A stretch of 64,000 nt of DNA from Nicotiana tabacum (Eukaryota > Streptophyta > Magnoliopsida > Solanales > Solanaceae), in contig NC_134096.1 in the NCBI RefSeq assembly GCF_000715075.1, forward strand, positions 66,593,026 through 66,657,025. Reading direction: 5' to 3'. The position numbers and the translations under genes are program-made. The notes beneath the pieces were generated by a model, which was given only the letters and a program-made list of their open reading frames with translations, did not search any database and was not told the DNA's origin. Shown here piece after piece: positions 33,634 to 45,568 of the stretch (positions are counted from its first letter, which is position 1; each line of letters starts with the position of its first letter).

Positions 33634-34713
33634 GGCATGTGGCGCGGTAGCCCAAAAATGTTAGAGTGACTTCCCAATTCCGCTAAAAAGGGTAGTTTCA
33701 TCCGGGGTTTGTTTTGGGGGCGGCTTAAATACACCAAAACACCATTTTAGATGGACTTTTGACACAATTTCAACCTAAGGAGGCTAAGGAGGAGTTGGAA
33801 GAACACAAGCACAAGGATTTCATCATTCCTTCCTCACTCAAGATCCGGGTTTGGATTGGATTTATGTTTTCTTATACTTTAGTTACATTTGTGAAGAATT
33901 TCTCCATGTCTATGGAGTAGAACCTTTTGGGTTTTGATGGATTTGGTGTATTGATGGTTGTTTGTGGATTACAACTCTATTTTTATGTATTTGAATCGTT
34001 TTTGGAAGATTTAATTGTTGCATCTATGTTCACTTGTTCTTGTAATCGAGAGAAGCATAACTTGTGATATATTTGCACTATATTGTTGGTTGAGTTCATA
34101 GATTCTTCTAAGTAATCGAAAGAGGCTAGTTGAATCCTTGATTAAACCTAGTTAGGAGGATAATCGAAAGAGGTTCTCCTAAAGACCAATCCATTACGAA
34201 TTTTTGCTTATCTTCACAGAGCTTAAATTGATTCATATTGTGAGGTTGAGACTTAATCGAGAGAGGAGTTTCTACTAAACAATTGTACTGATAATTAAGT
34301 GAATTCGAGAGACTCACTTGAACATTAGAAGTGAATTATCTAGAGTTAGATCCCGAATAATTATCTTACACCTATCCTATCAACCCATATTTTCTCCCAT
34401 TGATAACTTCCTTGCTTACCTTTATTGCGATTGTCATTAGTTAATAGCTTTAGATTCTTAGTTAATTGTAGTTATAATTCATATATATCTCCATTATTGT
34501 TCCTCCTGGATAGAAATCTAGCTACAATCTACGATATTACTGTTTAAATCCAATCCATATGGATACGATATTATACTATACTATCTTTGACTAGCGAGCA
34601 TAATTTAAGTGTATTTTTTGTGCTCATCACCTTACCAATTTAAGTACCAAGGAGTCTGCGCCTGAATGATTTCCACATATCCCTTCATGGACTTCTCGCA
34701 TAACATAGTTAGC

Positions 34714-35334
34714 TTAGGAAGCTCCCAAGCATCGGGCCAGCGGGCCTTGAAAAAATTTCCAGTACAATTGACCAACTTTGAAGCTATATCGTGCTGCTTT
34801 GGCGCATAGTGCCCGGGATGCCTTGGAGTCTTCGGGCAACCTCCCGTGTTCGAGATAATTAATGATCTCATTCCTCCAGTCCCAGACCAAGTTTGTTGTA
34901 TTCACTTCATAGTAGCTATTTGCGTCCAGAACCGAGTGCATGAGCTGTACTACCATCCCGGAATCCGATCCCTTCATTTCTGTTGATGAACCGAGGTTAG
35001 CTTCTGCATTTTCTTCCCTCGGGATATGCGTAATTGACCACTCTCGGAACCGAGGAAGCAGAGCCTGAACCTTCACTATGTATTGTTGCATGCACTTCTC
35101 TTTGGTTTCGAAGATCTCATAGACCTGATTTACCACCAGCTGGGAGTCGCATTTGATTTCTATGACCTCAAAATCTAGTCTCTGGGCCAATTCGAGACCT
35201 ACAATCAAAGCTTCATACTTTGCTTCGTTGTTAGTCAAAGGGACCATTCTTATGGCTTGCCTTAAGGTTTCTCCCGAAGGCGTGGTTAATACTATGCCAA
35301 GCCCGGACCCATTTACGTTGGAAGCTCCATCCAT
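34714..35334 (-). pseudogene. Second RNase H-like domain of the Tat element
   Basis: The minus strand reads MDGASNVNGSGLGIVLTTPS, NNEAKYEALIVGLELAQRL, IKCDSQLVVNQV and IPREENAEAN, the order of an RNase H type 1 domain (catalytic Asp, Glu of the NEA motif, Asp of CDSQ). The additional, plant-type RNase H besides the ordinary Ty3 RNase H is a Tat-lineage feature. It is one of the best preserved parts of the element, but neighbouring stops show the polyprotein is broken. Confidence 0.8.
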
Positions 35335-35700
35335 AAATAGGGTCCAAACTCCCTATGTCGATTCTGACACCATCACTGCTTCTTTGGTTGCCAGAGGCAG
35401 CAATCCCGGACTGAAATCGGCCACAAAGTCGGCCAAAACTTGTGACTTAATTATAGTCATAGGTTTATATTCTATGTTAAATTCACTCATTTCGACGGCC
35501 TATTTAGCCAACCTACCCGAGAGTTCGGGTTTATGAAGGATATTCTGCAGGGGAAAGGTGGTCACTACAGTAATCGGGTGACATTGGAACTAAGGCCTTA
35601 ACTTTCGAGTGGCAACTACAATTGCTAAGGCAAGCTTCTCCGGATACGGATAGCGAGTTTCTACTCCCGTTATAATTCTACTAACATAATAAATGGGAGA

Positions 35701-36944
35701 TTACGTACCTTCGTCCTCACGGACTAAAACGGCACTTACCGCTACCTCTGAGACTGCTAGGTAGATTAATAATTTTTCACCTTCCTCCGGATTTGACAAT
35801 AACGTAGGGCTTGATAAGTACATTTTCAAATCCCTCAAAGCTTGCTGGCATTCCAGATTCCATTCGAAGTTGTTCTTTTTTTTTTTAGCAACGTGAAGAA
35901 ACGGTGGCACTTCTTTGATGACCGGGAAATGAACCTGCTCAAAGAGGTCAATCTTCATGTGACCCTTTGAACCTCTTTTAGGCTTGATAACTGGTCCGGA
36001 ATATCTTTGATGGATTTGATCTTATCGGGGTTTACCTCAATCCTCCTTTGTGACACCAGAAATCCTAGGAACTTACCGGAGCTGACCCCGAACGCGCACT
36101 TCTCGGGGTTAAGCTTCATGTTATGCTTCCTCAGGATGTCAAAAGTTCTTGCAGATTCTTAAGATGATCACCTGCTTTCAAAGACTTAACAAGCATATTG
36201 TTTATATAAACTTTTGTGGTTTTCCCTATCTGTGTTTCAAACATCTTGTTTCCGAGCCGCTGATAAGTGGTTCCGGCGTTCTTTAGCCCTAAGGGCATCA
36301 CATTTTAGCAATATGTGCCAAAATATGTTATGAACGAAAATTTTTTCTTGATCCTCTAAGTTCATTTTAATTTGGTTGTACCCGAAATAAGCATCAAGAA
36401 AACTCATTAACTCGGGCCCAGCCGTTACATCGATCATTTGATCGATGTTTGGCAGTGGGAATGAGTCCATTGGGCACGCCTTATTCAAGTCCTTATAGTC
36501 TACGCACATGCGAAACTTATTGTTCTTCTTAGGAATTACTACTATGTTAGCTAGCCTGTCTACATATTTTACCTCTCAGGTCAAACCGATATCAAGTAAG
36601 CGAGTTACCTCTTCCTTGACGAATTTATTTCTAGCCTCGGCAATAAGACGTTTCTTTTGTCTTACCGGAAGAATGTTAGGATCCAAGCTTAGCTTGTGTA
36701 CGGCCACTTCTGTCGGGATACCTGTCATATCCGCATGAGACCACGCAAAATAATCGGCGTTAAACTTAAGAAATTCAATAAATCCAGACCTCAGCTCGGG
36801 GTACAGTCCTGTCCCCAAGTGGAATTTCCTCTCCAAGAACTTTTCAAACAATGCGACTTGCTCAAGCTCTTCTGTTGTGGACTTCATTGCGTCTGTCTCT
36901 TCTAGTACATGGAAATATCTTGGCACCTGATAAGAGTCCGACAC
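35701..36944 (-). pseudogene. Reverse transcriptase and Ty3 RNase H of the Tat element
   Basis: Minus strand: VRQKKRLIAEARNKFVKEEV (36700-36640), RMCVDYKDLNKACPMDSFPL (36515-36450) and LMSFLDAYFGYNQIKMN (36410-36360) are reverse-transcriptase palm motifs. The active-site YxDD position reads Tyr-Ile-Asn-Asn (36208-36197), both Asp codons changed by G-to-A. The Ty3 RNase H start is seen at 35958-35701 (FEWNLECQQALRDLKMYLSS, EKLLIYLAVSEVAVSAVLVR). Several frameshifts and stops separate the pieces. Inactive. Confidence 0.85.
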
Positions 36945-37001
36945 TTCTTCCTCTTGGTTAACTTCACTTGATTCGGGAGAAGGGGTCGGTTCCTATAATT
37001 G

Positions 37002-37598
37002 TTATGCCGTATGCTCCTTCCCTTTGATACTGGAGACCGAAATTGCATTCATCTCCCCTACCGCCAGTTGGTCGCCTTTTATATGTTTAATCAGCTCGAG
37101 AGTTGGGAATTTTAGCAACTGATGATACGTTGATGGTATGACTTTCATCTCGTGCAACCACGATCTTACCAGAATAATACTGTAACCTATATCACCATCC
37201 ACAACCTCAAAAAGGATCGTCTTCATCACCCCCTCGACATTTGTGGGCAGCAGGATCTCTCCTCGGGTTGTCACGCTTGCGAGGTTGAACCCGGCGAGGA
37301 GTTTTGTGGCCAAAATGATATTTCCGGTAAGTTTGGCTTGCTCCAATACCCTCCATTATATGATATTGGCCGAACTTCCTGGATCTACCAGAACACGTTT
37401 GATTTTAAAATCTAATACATTTAAAGAATTTACCAATGCGTCATTGTGCGATAGTAATAATCTATCCGCGTCTTCCTCCGTAAAAGTGATGTTGTCCTCA
37501 ACGACTTCCTGAAGCCTCTTGCCTTCGGTTACTGTTACCTTCGTCTTTTTTGCTGCCGAGAAGGTAACCCCGTCAATCTCCTTCCCCCCGAAAATCAT
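37002..37598 (-). pseudogene. Aspartic protease region of the Tat element
   Basis: Minus strand: FTEEDADRLLLSHNDALV, then KRVLVDPGSSANI, where the Ty3 protease active-site Asp-(Ser/Thr)-Gly reads Asp-Pro-Gly-Ser-Ser, a form usual in this family. SYHQLLKFPTLELIKHIKGD follows. A short frame break separates 37356 and 37346. There is a 10-G/C run at 37614-37627 just before the frame start. Confidence 0.75.
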
Positions 37599-37599
37599 G

Positions 37600-39234
37600 T
37601 TGATCGTCTGGCGCGGGGGGGGGGGGGTCTTCTCCTACTTTTGAGGGCTCTGTGTTATCACGATTGCGGCTGTAATTATTTTTGGCCTGGTCACTTAAGA
37701 ATTCCCTGAGATGGCCATTCTCCAGTGGTGTCGCTACCTCTTCACGCAGATGTCTGTAGTCCCTAGTTCGGTGGTCGTTCGTCCCGTGGTATTCGCACCA
37801 CAAATTCGGATCCCTCTGGTTAGGATCGGACCTCATCGGCTTGGGGTACCGTGCTTCTTTAATGTTCCTCATAGTTGATACCAACTCTTCTGCACTGACG
37901 TTGAAGTTATATTCTGAAATCTGGGATAGGAAGGATCTTGAGAACCTGTTGCTTCCTTGTCCTGTAGCGATCTGTTATTTTGGCCGCGATCAGTTCTTCT
38001 GTCGGTTACGAACCTGTCTGCCGACCGAAAACCTCTGTTGCATCCTTCTGCCCATTTGTAGGGTAAAAACCGGCCCCTCGAAGACCGTCTGTCTATGTCA
38101 AAATTGTCTTTTGATTTTTCTTTATTCTTCTCCCGACCTTTAGCCGACGCCGGGAAGCCGAGCTGATTATCCTCCATCCTTATCTTTAACTCGTACCGGT
38201 TGTGAACATCTGCCCAAGTCGTCATTTGGAATTCGAGCAAGCTTTCCTTCAACTTCCGAGAAGCATCAGAACTTCTTGTATTCAAACCCTTGGTTAATGC
38301 ATCAGCCACCCATTCATCTGGAATAGCCAGGAGCAACATCCTTTCCTTCTGGAACCGGCCGATTACGAATTCTCGCAGCAACTCGGACTCTCCTTGTGCA
38401 ATTCTGAATATGTCGGCCTTCCAGGACTGCACCTTTCTGTCCCCGTCATGAGCCTTAATGAAATAATTAGCAGCGAATACCACGTCAAGGCTCCACTCGT
38501 GAGAGTCTCTCTAAAAAAAATTTCAGCAAAACAGATTCGATCTCGTGGGGAGCTACATCGTTCCCCTTCACCGCTGTTGTATAGGTGGTCATATGCTCTT
38601 GAGGGTCCTAAGTCCCATCATATTTCGGTACGTCGGGTATTTTAAACTACTTCGGGATCAATTCTGGTATCGCGCTTGGTTTGTACGGCAACTGAGTATA
38701 CTTCTTTGAGTCCGGCCCTTTTAGCACCGGTGGTGCACCCGAAATTTGGTCCATGCGGGCGTTCACTTCCCTCATAAACCGTATGAGTTCGCTTTTGAAG
38801 GGATCACTCTCGTTGTTGTGACCGGATCTACTCTCCCCGGCCCCATCGAAGCCGACCTCGCCCCTCGGGGTGTTGTTGTCGACCCTCTGCGTTGTTTGAT
38901 TTGCGAGAGCACCGAGAGGAACTGGGCTTCGTTCATTCGCGCTATTCGAAGCATCCGATAAGGCCTGCTTTAATTCTGTAATAACCTTATCATGCCATGT
39001 GAGATGGCCTAGAATGATCGCTTGTTGCTCTTGCAGGACCCTTACCGCTTCAACAATATGCTCCTCTTCAGCATCATCGAGAGTCGCCTCCCGAACATGT
39101 CGCAAGTACCGCCTCTCGTGGACCGGCGTAGCATCGTTCCCCTCATTGCGGGCGTCACTCACTGAATCCTCATGATGAGGCTGGTCTCCTTGGGCCTCAA
39201 GATTGTGTGTGGTGTTAACACTATTATCTGCCAT
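37600..39234 (-). pseudogene. Gag region of the Tat element
   Basis: It begins at ATG 39234 (MADNSVNTTHNLEAQGD), with HIVEAVRVLQEQQAIILGHL near 39050. The retrotransposon gag domain continues at 38640-38500 with stops, then 38483-37869 (FRIAQGESELLREFVIGRFQ, SDASRKLKESLLEFQMTTWA), and ends in a basic Arg/Asn-rich segment. 37884-37600 includes WCEYHGTNDHRTRDYRHL, the nucleic-acid-binding H-rich motif of this group. At least three stops and one frame change break it. It would form the virus-like particle shell in an intact element. Confidence 0.8.
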
Positions 39235-39319
39235 TTTCTGATATTTTTTGCTAAGATCAAATAATCAAAATACGTTAGTAAAAGAGGCAAGTACCAACTT
39301 AATACCACGACTGTCTAGG

Positions 39320-39336
39320 CCCCATGGTGGGCGCCA
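39320..39336 (-). other. Primer-binding site of the Tat element
   Basis: On the minus strand, TGGCGCCCACCATGGGG begins three bases after the LTR end (GGGTAAACA). The position and TGG start fit a tRNA primer site. tRNA-Arg priming is reported for Ogre-like elements, but the exact tRNA was not matched here. Confidence 0.6.
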
Positions 39337-40428
39337 AACTGTTTACCCGTAAAACGGTACAGTTGAATTTATACGTGATTTCTAGAAAAGTGAATTAATT
39401 TGATCCTGAAATAATAGAATGATTGAATAAATATGCAACACTTAGCCTTGAGATAAAGATGAAATAGCAGAAACAGTAGATCCGGAAGCAGGGCTTCCGG
39501 GTACAACAGTAGTAAAATCAGAAAGCAAGAGGATAAAATTGTATAAAGCTTTTAATAGACTATCGCATAAGTTTTTCAGAAAAATCATTTCTTTTACAAT
39601 GATAATAGAGCTCACTATTTATAGCTGCACTTAGGGAACAAGGTCCTAGGATCATGCCCTTCTTAATATCAATTATGAGGGTCATTGAAGAATGTGTAAC
39701 GGCGGGCATGAATGACAAATTCTTTATAACGGGCATGTACTAAATATTGTAAAATATTCTCCATTAAATGCTACCGGGTGGCAGGGGCGGATCCACCCTT
39801 TAGGGTGGGGCACCCACTAAGTTGGTAAAATTATCATATATTTATGTAAAAAAAATTTAAACTAGGTTAAATTTTGATCCTGCCACCCCGAATCGCAAAC
39901 TAGACAAACGTATCATGGCTGATAGATCTTTTTGAAAACTTTTCTCGTATGTAAAATTCAAGTTCGAATTTTCTTGAACCTTATTTGATTTTCCCTTTTG
40001 TGTTGTGCTTTTTATTTCCTTTGTCCAAGTCATTTTCCTTTTTGGCTACCTCCCAATTTTCTATTTGTCGTTTATTATTTTTTATATTTTTTTCTCTATT
40101 CTATTATTTTATTTGTGATCTAGTAAAAACTCTAAATTAAAAAAGAGCCTCCAAAATTTAAAAATTCCATAAAATAAGCACTTCTCTTAATCTCAAATCT
40201 TTTAGTTGTTTTTCTTTCAAAATCGAAAAACTTGGATCTTGATGGGAATTTTGGATTGGGATCAAATTAATTTTTATAATTTCTTTTTTTATTATAACAT
40301 AAAAATTTGTGCTATTCTATGGTTGTTAAATACAATTTGAATCTATTTGCTATTAAATTATAATGAATATTTTGCAAGCATTGCCTACAAAAATATGAGA
40401 TTTATTATTTAAATTTTTGGGATCTTGT

Positions 40429-41441
40429 TGTTGAGGTTTTATTTTAAGATGTAATATTCTTAAAATGAGGGTGAATGGAAAATGGAGGGAAAATGAAATT
40501 TTGAGTAAAATTTTAAGTTTCCCCCTCTTAACAATGAGACATTGTCCCATATTGGAAGTGGAAGACATTTTTGGTGGGTATATATATAATTGCTCTTCTT
40601 ATAGCTCTTAAAGAGTTAAGAAGAAAGCAAGCCTCGCGCCGTCGTCGTCGTCGCTCGCTCGGCTCGGCTTCGGCTTCGGCTTCGGCTTCGGCTACGGCTA
40701 CGGCTACGGCTACGGCTACGGCTACGGCTACGGCTTCGGCTTCGGCTTCGGCTTCGGATTCGGATTCAGATTCAGATTCAGATTTGGTCAAATGATCGAT
40801 TGATTGATTGATTGATTAAATTTTTGGACCAAATTTATTTGTTAATAGTAAATATTAACATAAGATTATCCGTATTTGTAAACGGATATTTTCCAATCCG
40901 TGTATTGATAATTTGGCAGCCGGATAATGGTCTTCCCACCATGAAGTGCTTGCTCCACAAACATGTAATGCTTGCTCCACCATGAAGGGTGGACGTTTGG
41001 TCTTGCACTCCTTCTTGGCTGCTATATATATGAGCAGCAAATGTTGAAGAAAGATACAAAAACTCAACATACAATTCGCTCAACAAATTGGCTATACATT
41101 GCACTCCTTCCTCTCAGAACTTCCATACGTTTTTCTGAGTATATACTCCTTCGTTCTGCATTGTTTTTTTAACTTCAAACAAAGCAACTGTAAGTGTGAT
41201 TTGCTACCGAACTTTGTGTTCGCCGAAACACTGGGGTTTGAAGTACCGCTACACCAGTGTGTTATTCGTTCTATCCTGGGAGGAAATAATCCATTACCTT
41301 GGGTACTAGGAGGGGATTAAATTCCTTAAGGAAACACTGTGAATTCAGTGGGCTCGAATTTATTATTATTGTTTCATTACGTTAACTTATATTTTGCAGA
41401 ATTAATATTTACAAATACAGCAATATTGACCGGGAATAACA
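40429..41441 (+). repeat. 5' LTR of the copia element
   Basis: TGTTGAGG...GGGAATAACA, 1013 bp. It contains an imperfect TTCGGC/TACGGC hexanucleotide array (40660-40786), a TATA-like GCTATATATATGAGCAGC (41017-41034) that would start the transcript near 41050-41070, and ATTAAATTCCTTAAG at 41316-41330. Confidence 0.92.
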
Positions 41442-41443
41442 AT

Positions 41444-41458
41444 CTTAAGGAATTTAAT
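41444..41458 (+). other. Atypical primer-binding region of the copia element
   Basis: Two bases after the LTR end lies CTTAAGGAATTTAAT, an exact reverse complement of 41316-41330 inside the same LTR. No TGGTATCAGAGC (initiator-Met tRNA site) is found between the LTR and the gag ATG. Confidence 0.5.
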
Positions 41459-41642
41459 ATTTATTTCTGTACTTGTGTTATTCTTATTATTCTGCAAACT
41501 AAAACCTTTGTGATTTGTGTACTCCCGTTTTGGAGAGTTAAGCCTTCGTGGCGTTTTGTTGGATATTAAAATCTACGTGATTTTTACTCCAGTTTGAAAA
41601 CGTGTATTAAACGTTTGTTTGTGTCATTCTTTTCTGAAAAAG

Positions 41643-44600
41643 ATGATGACTGAAAACGAAAACCAAGCTGTTCCGATGGCGACAGCCAACGCAACGACAA
41701 GCCGAACACCGGCGTTGGCACCGGCAGAAAAACCCGAAAAATTTTCCGGGATTGATTTCAAACGCTGGCAGCAGAAGATGTTCTTCTACTTAACTATGTT
41801 ATGTCTACAGAAGTTCATCAAGGAAGATGTTCCTGATCTGCCGGATAAAACTCCAGATAATGAACGTTTTCTCGTGATTGAAGCGTGGAAGCATTCTGAT
41901 TTTTTATGCAAGAATTATATTCTTAGCGGACTGGATGATAATCTGTATAATGTATACAGTAGCATGGAGACATCCAAAGAATTGTGGAATGCGCTTGAAA
42001 AGAAATATAAGACTGAAGATGTCGGGATGAAGAAATTCGTTGCCGCAAAATTTCTGGACTACAAAATGATAGATAGCAAGTCTGTTATTACTCAAGTCCA
42101 GGAATTGCAAGTGATTATTCATGATCTACTTGCTGAAGGTCTTGTAATCAACGAAGCATTCCAAGTAGCAGCAATGATTGAGAAGTTGCCTCCGTTGTGG
42201 AAGGACTTCAAAAATTATTTGAAACACAAACGAAAGGAAATGTCCCTTGAAGATCTCATTGTTCGGTTGAGAATCGAAGAGGACAATAAAGCTGCTGAAA
42301 GGAGAGGCCGTGGAAATTCAACAATAATGGGAGCAAATATTGTTGAAGCTAACAAAAAGAGGAAGAAGGCTTCTGGTCCGAAATACAACCCAAGCAAGAA
42401 GCGGTTCAGTGGAAACTGCTACAACTGTGGGAAAATCGGACACAAATCTACGGAGTGTCGTGCTCCGAAGAAAGACAAGAAAAGGGGTCAAGCAAACATG
42501 GTAGTAAACCATGATGATGTTGATAACTTGTGTGCCATGCTCTCTGAATGTAACTTGGTGGGAAATCCTAAACTGTGGTGGTTTGATTCAGGAGCCACTC
42601 GCCATGTTTGTGCAGTTAGAGAGGCTTTTGCTACCTATGCTCTTGCTGAACCCGGAGAGACAGTTTATATGGGAAATGCTTCAACAGCAAAAGTTGAAGG
42701 ATATGGGAAGGTATTTCTAAAAATGACTTCTGGCAAGGTCATGACTTTGAACAATGTCCTTCATGTTCCCGAAATGAGAAAGAATTTAGTCTCTACTGGA
42801 CTTCTTGTTAAGCACGGTTTTAAGTGCGTTTTTGTATCCAACAAGGTTGTAATTAGTAAGAATGAAATATTTGTGGGAAAAGGTTACCTCACCGAGGGAC
42901 TTTTCAACCTAAATGTAATGGTTGTTGAAAATAATAATAATATTTCAGCTTCTTCTTACTTACTTGAGTCAAATGATTTATGGCATGTACGTTTGGGTCA
43001 TGTCAATTATAAAACCTTGCGGAAAATAATTAACTTGGAAGTACTGCCCAAGTTTGAATGCGAAAAATCAAAATGTCAAATATGTGTGGAATCTAAGTAT
43101 GTTAAACATCCTTATAAGTCAGTTGAAAGGAATTCAAATCCTTTAGACTTAATTCACACAGATATTTGTGACATGAAGTCAATACCATCTCGCGGTGGAA
43201 AGAAGTATTTCATAACTTTTATTGACGATGGTACTCGATATTGCTATGTTTACTTACTGAATAGTAAAGATGAAGCAATAGACGCATTCAGGCAATACAA
43301 AAATGAAGTTGAAACGCAACTTAACAAGAAAGTAAAAATGATAAGAAGTGATAGGGGTGGTGAATATGAATCTCCTTTTGAAGAAATATGTTTAGAATAT
43401 GGAATTATTCATCAAACAACAGCCCCTTACACGCCCCAATCTAATGGGATTGCGGAAAGAAAGAATCGCACATTAAAGGAGATGATGAATGCGTTGTTGA
43501 TAAGTTCTGGTTTGCCACAGAACTTGTGGGGGAAGCCATTCTTACGGCTAATCGAATATTAAATCGAGTGCCCCATAGCAAAACACAATCCATTCCTTAT
43601 GAACAATGGAAAGGAAGGAAGCCCAACTTGAATTATTTTAAAGTGTGGGGGTGTTTGGCAAAAGTGCAAGTTCCTAAACCCAAAAGGGTAAAGATAGGAC
43701 CGAAAACCGTTGATTGTGTTTTCATAGGATATGCGACAAATAGTAAAGCATATCGATTTCTGGTTCATAAATCAGAAAATCCCGACATTCATAATAATAC
43801 GGTTATAGAATCAGATAATGCTGAGTTTTTTGAAAATATATATCCGTATAAAAAGGAATGTGAGTCATTTGGTGAAGGATCTAAACGACCTCGGGAAGAA
43901 ACAAAAGAAAGTACATGTAATCAGGAGAATCCAAGACGTAGTAAACGTCAAAGAACGTCTACTTCATTTGGACCAGATTTTGTGACTTTCTTATTGGAGA
44001 ATGAGCCTCAAACATTTAAAGAAGCTATGACTTCTTCGGAATCATTGTTTTGGAAAGAGGCAGTCAATAGTGAAATAGAATCCATATTGAACAACCATAC
44101 ATGGGAATTGGTTGATCTTCCTCCTGGAAATAAACCTTTGGGTTCTAAATGGATTTTTAAGAGAAAAATCAAAGATGATGGCACTATTGATAAATTCAAG
44201 GCAAGGCTCGTAGTCAAAGGGTATAGACAACGAGAAGGTCTAGACTACTTTGATACATACTCTCCAGTTACAAGAATTACGTCCATACGGATGTTAGTAG
44301 CATTAGCTGCAGTGTATGGTCTTGAAATTCATCAAATGGATGTTAAGACGGCCTTCTTAAATGGAGAGTTGGAGGAAGAAATTTACATGGAACAACCTGA
44401 AGGGTTTGTGGTTCCAGGTAAAGAAAAGAAGGTATGTAGACTTGTTAAGTCTCTTTACGGACTAAAACAAGCACCCAAACAATGGCATGCGAAATTTGAC
44501 CAAACAATATTGTCAAATGGTTTTAAGATAAATGAATGTGATAAATGCGTGTACATTAAAAATGTTCCAAATCACATAGTCATTGTTTGCCTATATGTGG

Positions 44601-45568
44601 ATGATATGTTGATAATGAGTAATGACATTGCCAACATAAATGCTACTAAGCGTATGCTCAATAGCAAGTTTGATATGAAAGACTTGGGAGTTGCTGATTT
44701 AATTCTGGGAATTAAGATCAATAAGACTCCTCAAGGTCTGGCATTGTCACAATCTCATTATATTAAGACAGTACTTGAAAAATTCAAGCACTTGGGCTTT
44801 AAAGTTGCAAAGACTCCAATTGACGTGAATCTTGCATTAGCAAAGAACAAAGGCCAAAGCATATCACAATTGGATTATGCTCGTGTATTGGGATGCTTAA
44901 TGTATATCATGAATTGTACACGACCAGACATAGCTTGTGCTATAAGTAAACTGAGTCGATATACGAGCAATCCAAGCTAATCTCATTGGATGGCAATGAA
45001 ACGAGTTTTGGGATATTTAGAACATACCCAGAACTTTGAATTGCACTACAGTAATTTCCCTGCGGTGATTGAGGGATACTGTGATGCAAATTGGATCACC
45101 GGTTCAACTGATTCTAAGTCCACGAGTGGATATGTATTCACTATTGGTGGAGGAGCGGTATCTTGGAAGTCGTCCAAACAAACATGTATTGCCCGCTCTA
45201 CAATGGAGGCTGAATTCATAGCCTTAGATAAAGCCGGTGAAGAAGCTGAATGGCTCCGGAATTTCTTGGAAGACATTCCATTTTGGCCCAAACCGTTGGC
45301 ACCAATATGCATACATTGTGATAGTCAAGCGGCAATTGGAAGGGCTGGGAGCGTCATGTATAACGGTAAATCTCGTCATATACGACGAAGACATAAAACC
45401 GTTAGGCAATTACTCTCTAGAGGAATTATCATAATTGACTATGTAAAGTCAAGTGATAATGTGTCGGATCCACTTACAAAAGGCCTAACTAGAGAGGTAG
45501 TTGAGAAATCATCAAGGGGAATGGGGCTATGGCCGAGAACAAGTCATTGTGGCGGTAACTCTACCTAG
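41643..45568 (+). pseudogene. Copia gag-pol polyprotein, one frameshift and one stop
   Basis: The ATG is at 41643 (second of paired ATGs not needed). Order: gag, with a CCHC zinc knuckle CYNCGKIGHKSTEC (42416-42457); protease, WFDSGATRHVC (42580-42612); integrase, with zinc-binding HVRLGHVN...CQIC (42985-43085), DDE core (HTDICDM, SDRGGEYESP, TPQSNGIAERKNR); reverse transcriptase, with FKARLVVKGYRQREGLDY, QMDVKTAFLNGELEEEIYM and the intact active site CLYVDDMLIM (44588-44617); RNase H ([28 protein letters not shown]). One base is missing from a G run at 43528-43532, moving the frame, and CAA has become TAA at 44978-44980. All catalytic motifs are otherwise intact. The product would form particles and copy the element's RNA. 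Confidence 0.92.

Larger units (their letters stand above)
31731..34629 (+). mobile_element. Solo LTR (Athila-like family) inserted in the Tat integrase
   Basis: Begins TGGTGGTAGGC at 31731 and ends GTGCTCATCA at 34629. It is flanked by the 5-bp target duplication CCTTA (31726-31730 and 34630-34634). Removing it with one CCTTA restores the integrase zinc-binding sequence in frame. Without the nested LTR it measures about 1388 bp, close to the related LTR at 3197-4702, with which it shares both ends (CTATCTTTGACTAGCGAGCA). No internal element sequence remains, so it arose by LTR-LTR recombination or loss. Confidence 0.9.
30738..34713 (-). pseudogene. Integrase of the Tat element, split by solo LTRs
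   Basis: The minus strand encodes a Ty3 integrase. The HHCC zinc-binding part spans the insertion: EVHEGICGNHSGADSLVLKL before it (34713-34635) and GYYWPRMEQDAKAFVQKC after it (31725-31660). The catalytic core follows in 31644-31231 (WGMDIGRPLPSA, DNGPQFIGTKITKF, SSPYHPSGNGQAES), with the first Asp, second Asp and Glu of DDE visible. The C-terminal domain is 31202-30738 (YFKVGDLVLRKVTQNTQ, LGLTWEGPYRVLAV). Stops and frameshifts occur between these pieces (for example 31230-31200). It is inactive. Confidence 0.85.

Noticed and set aside
40528..40795. ORFs on both strands with Ala-Glu, Ala-Val or Ser-Ala repeats
   Set aside because: They are translations of the TTCGGC/TACGGC hexanucleotide array in the copia LTR, not genes.
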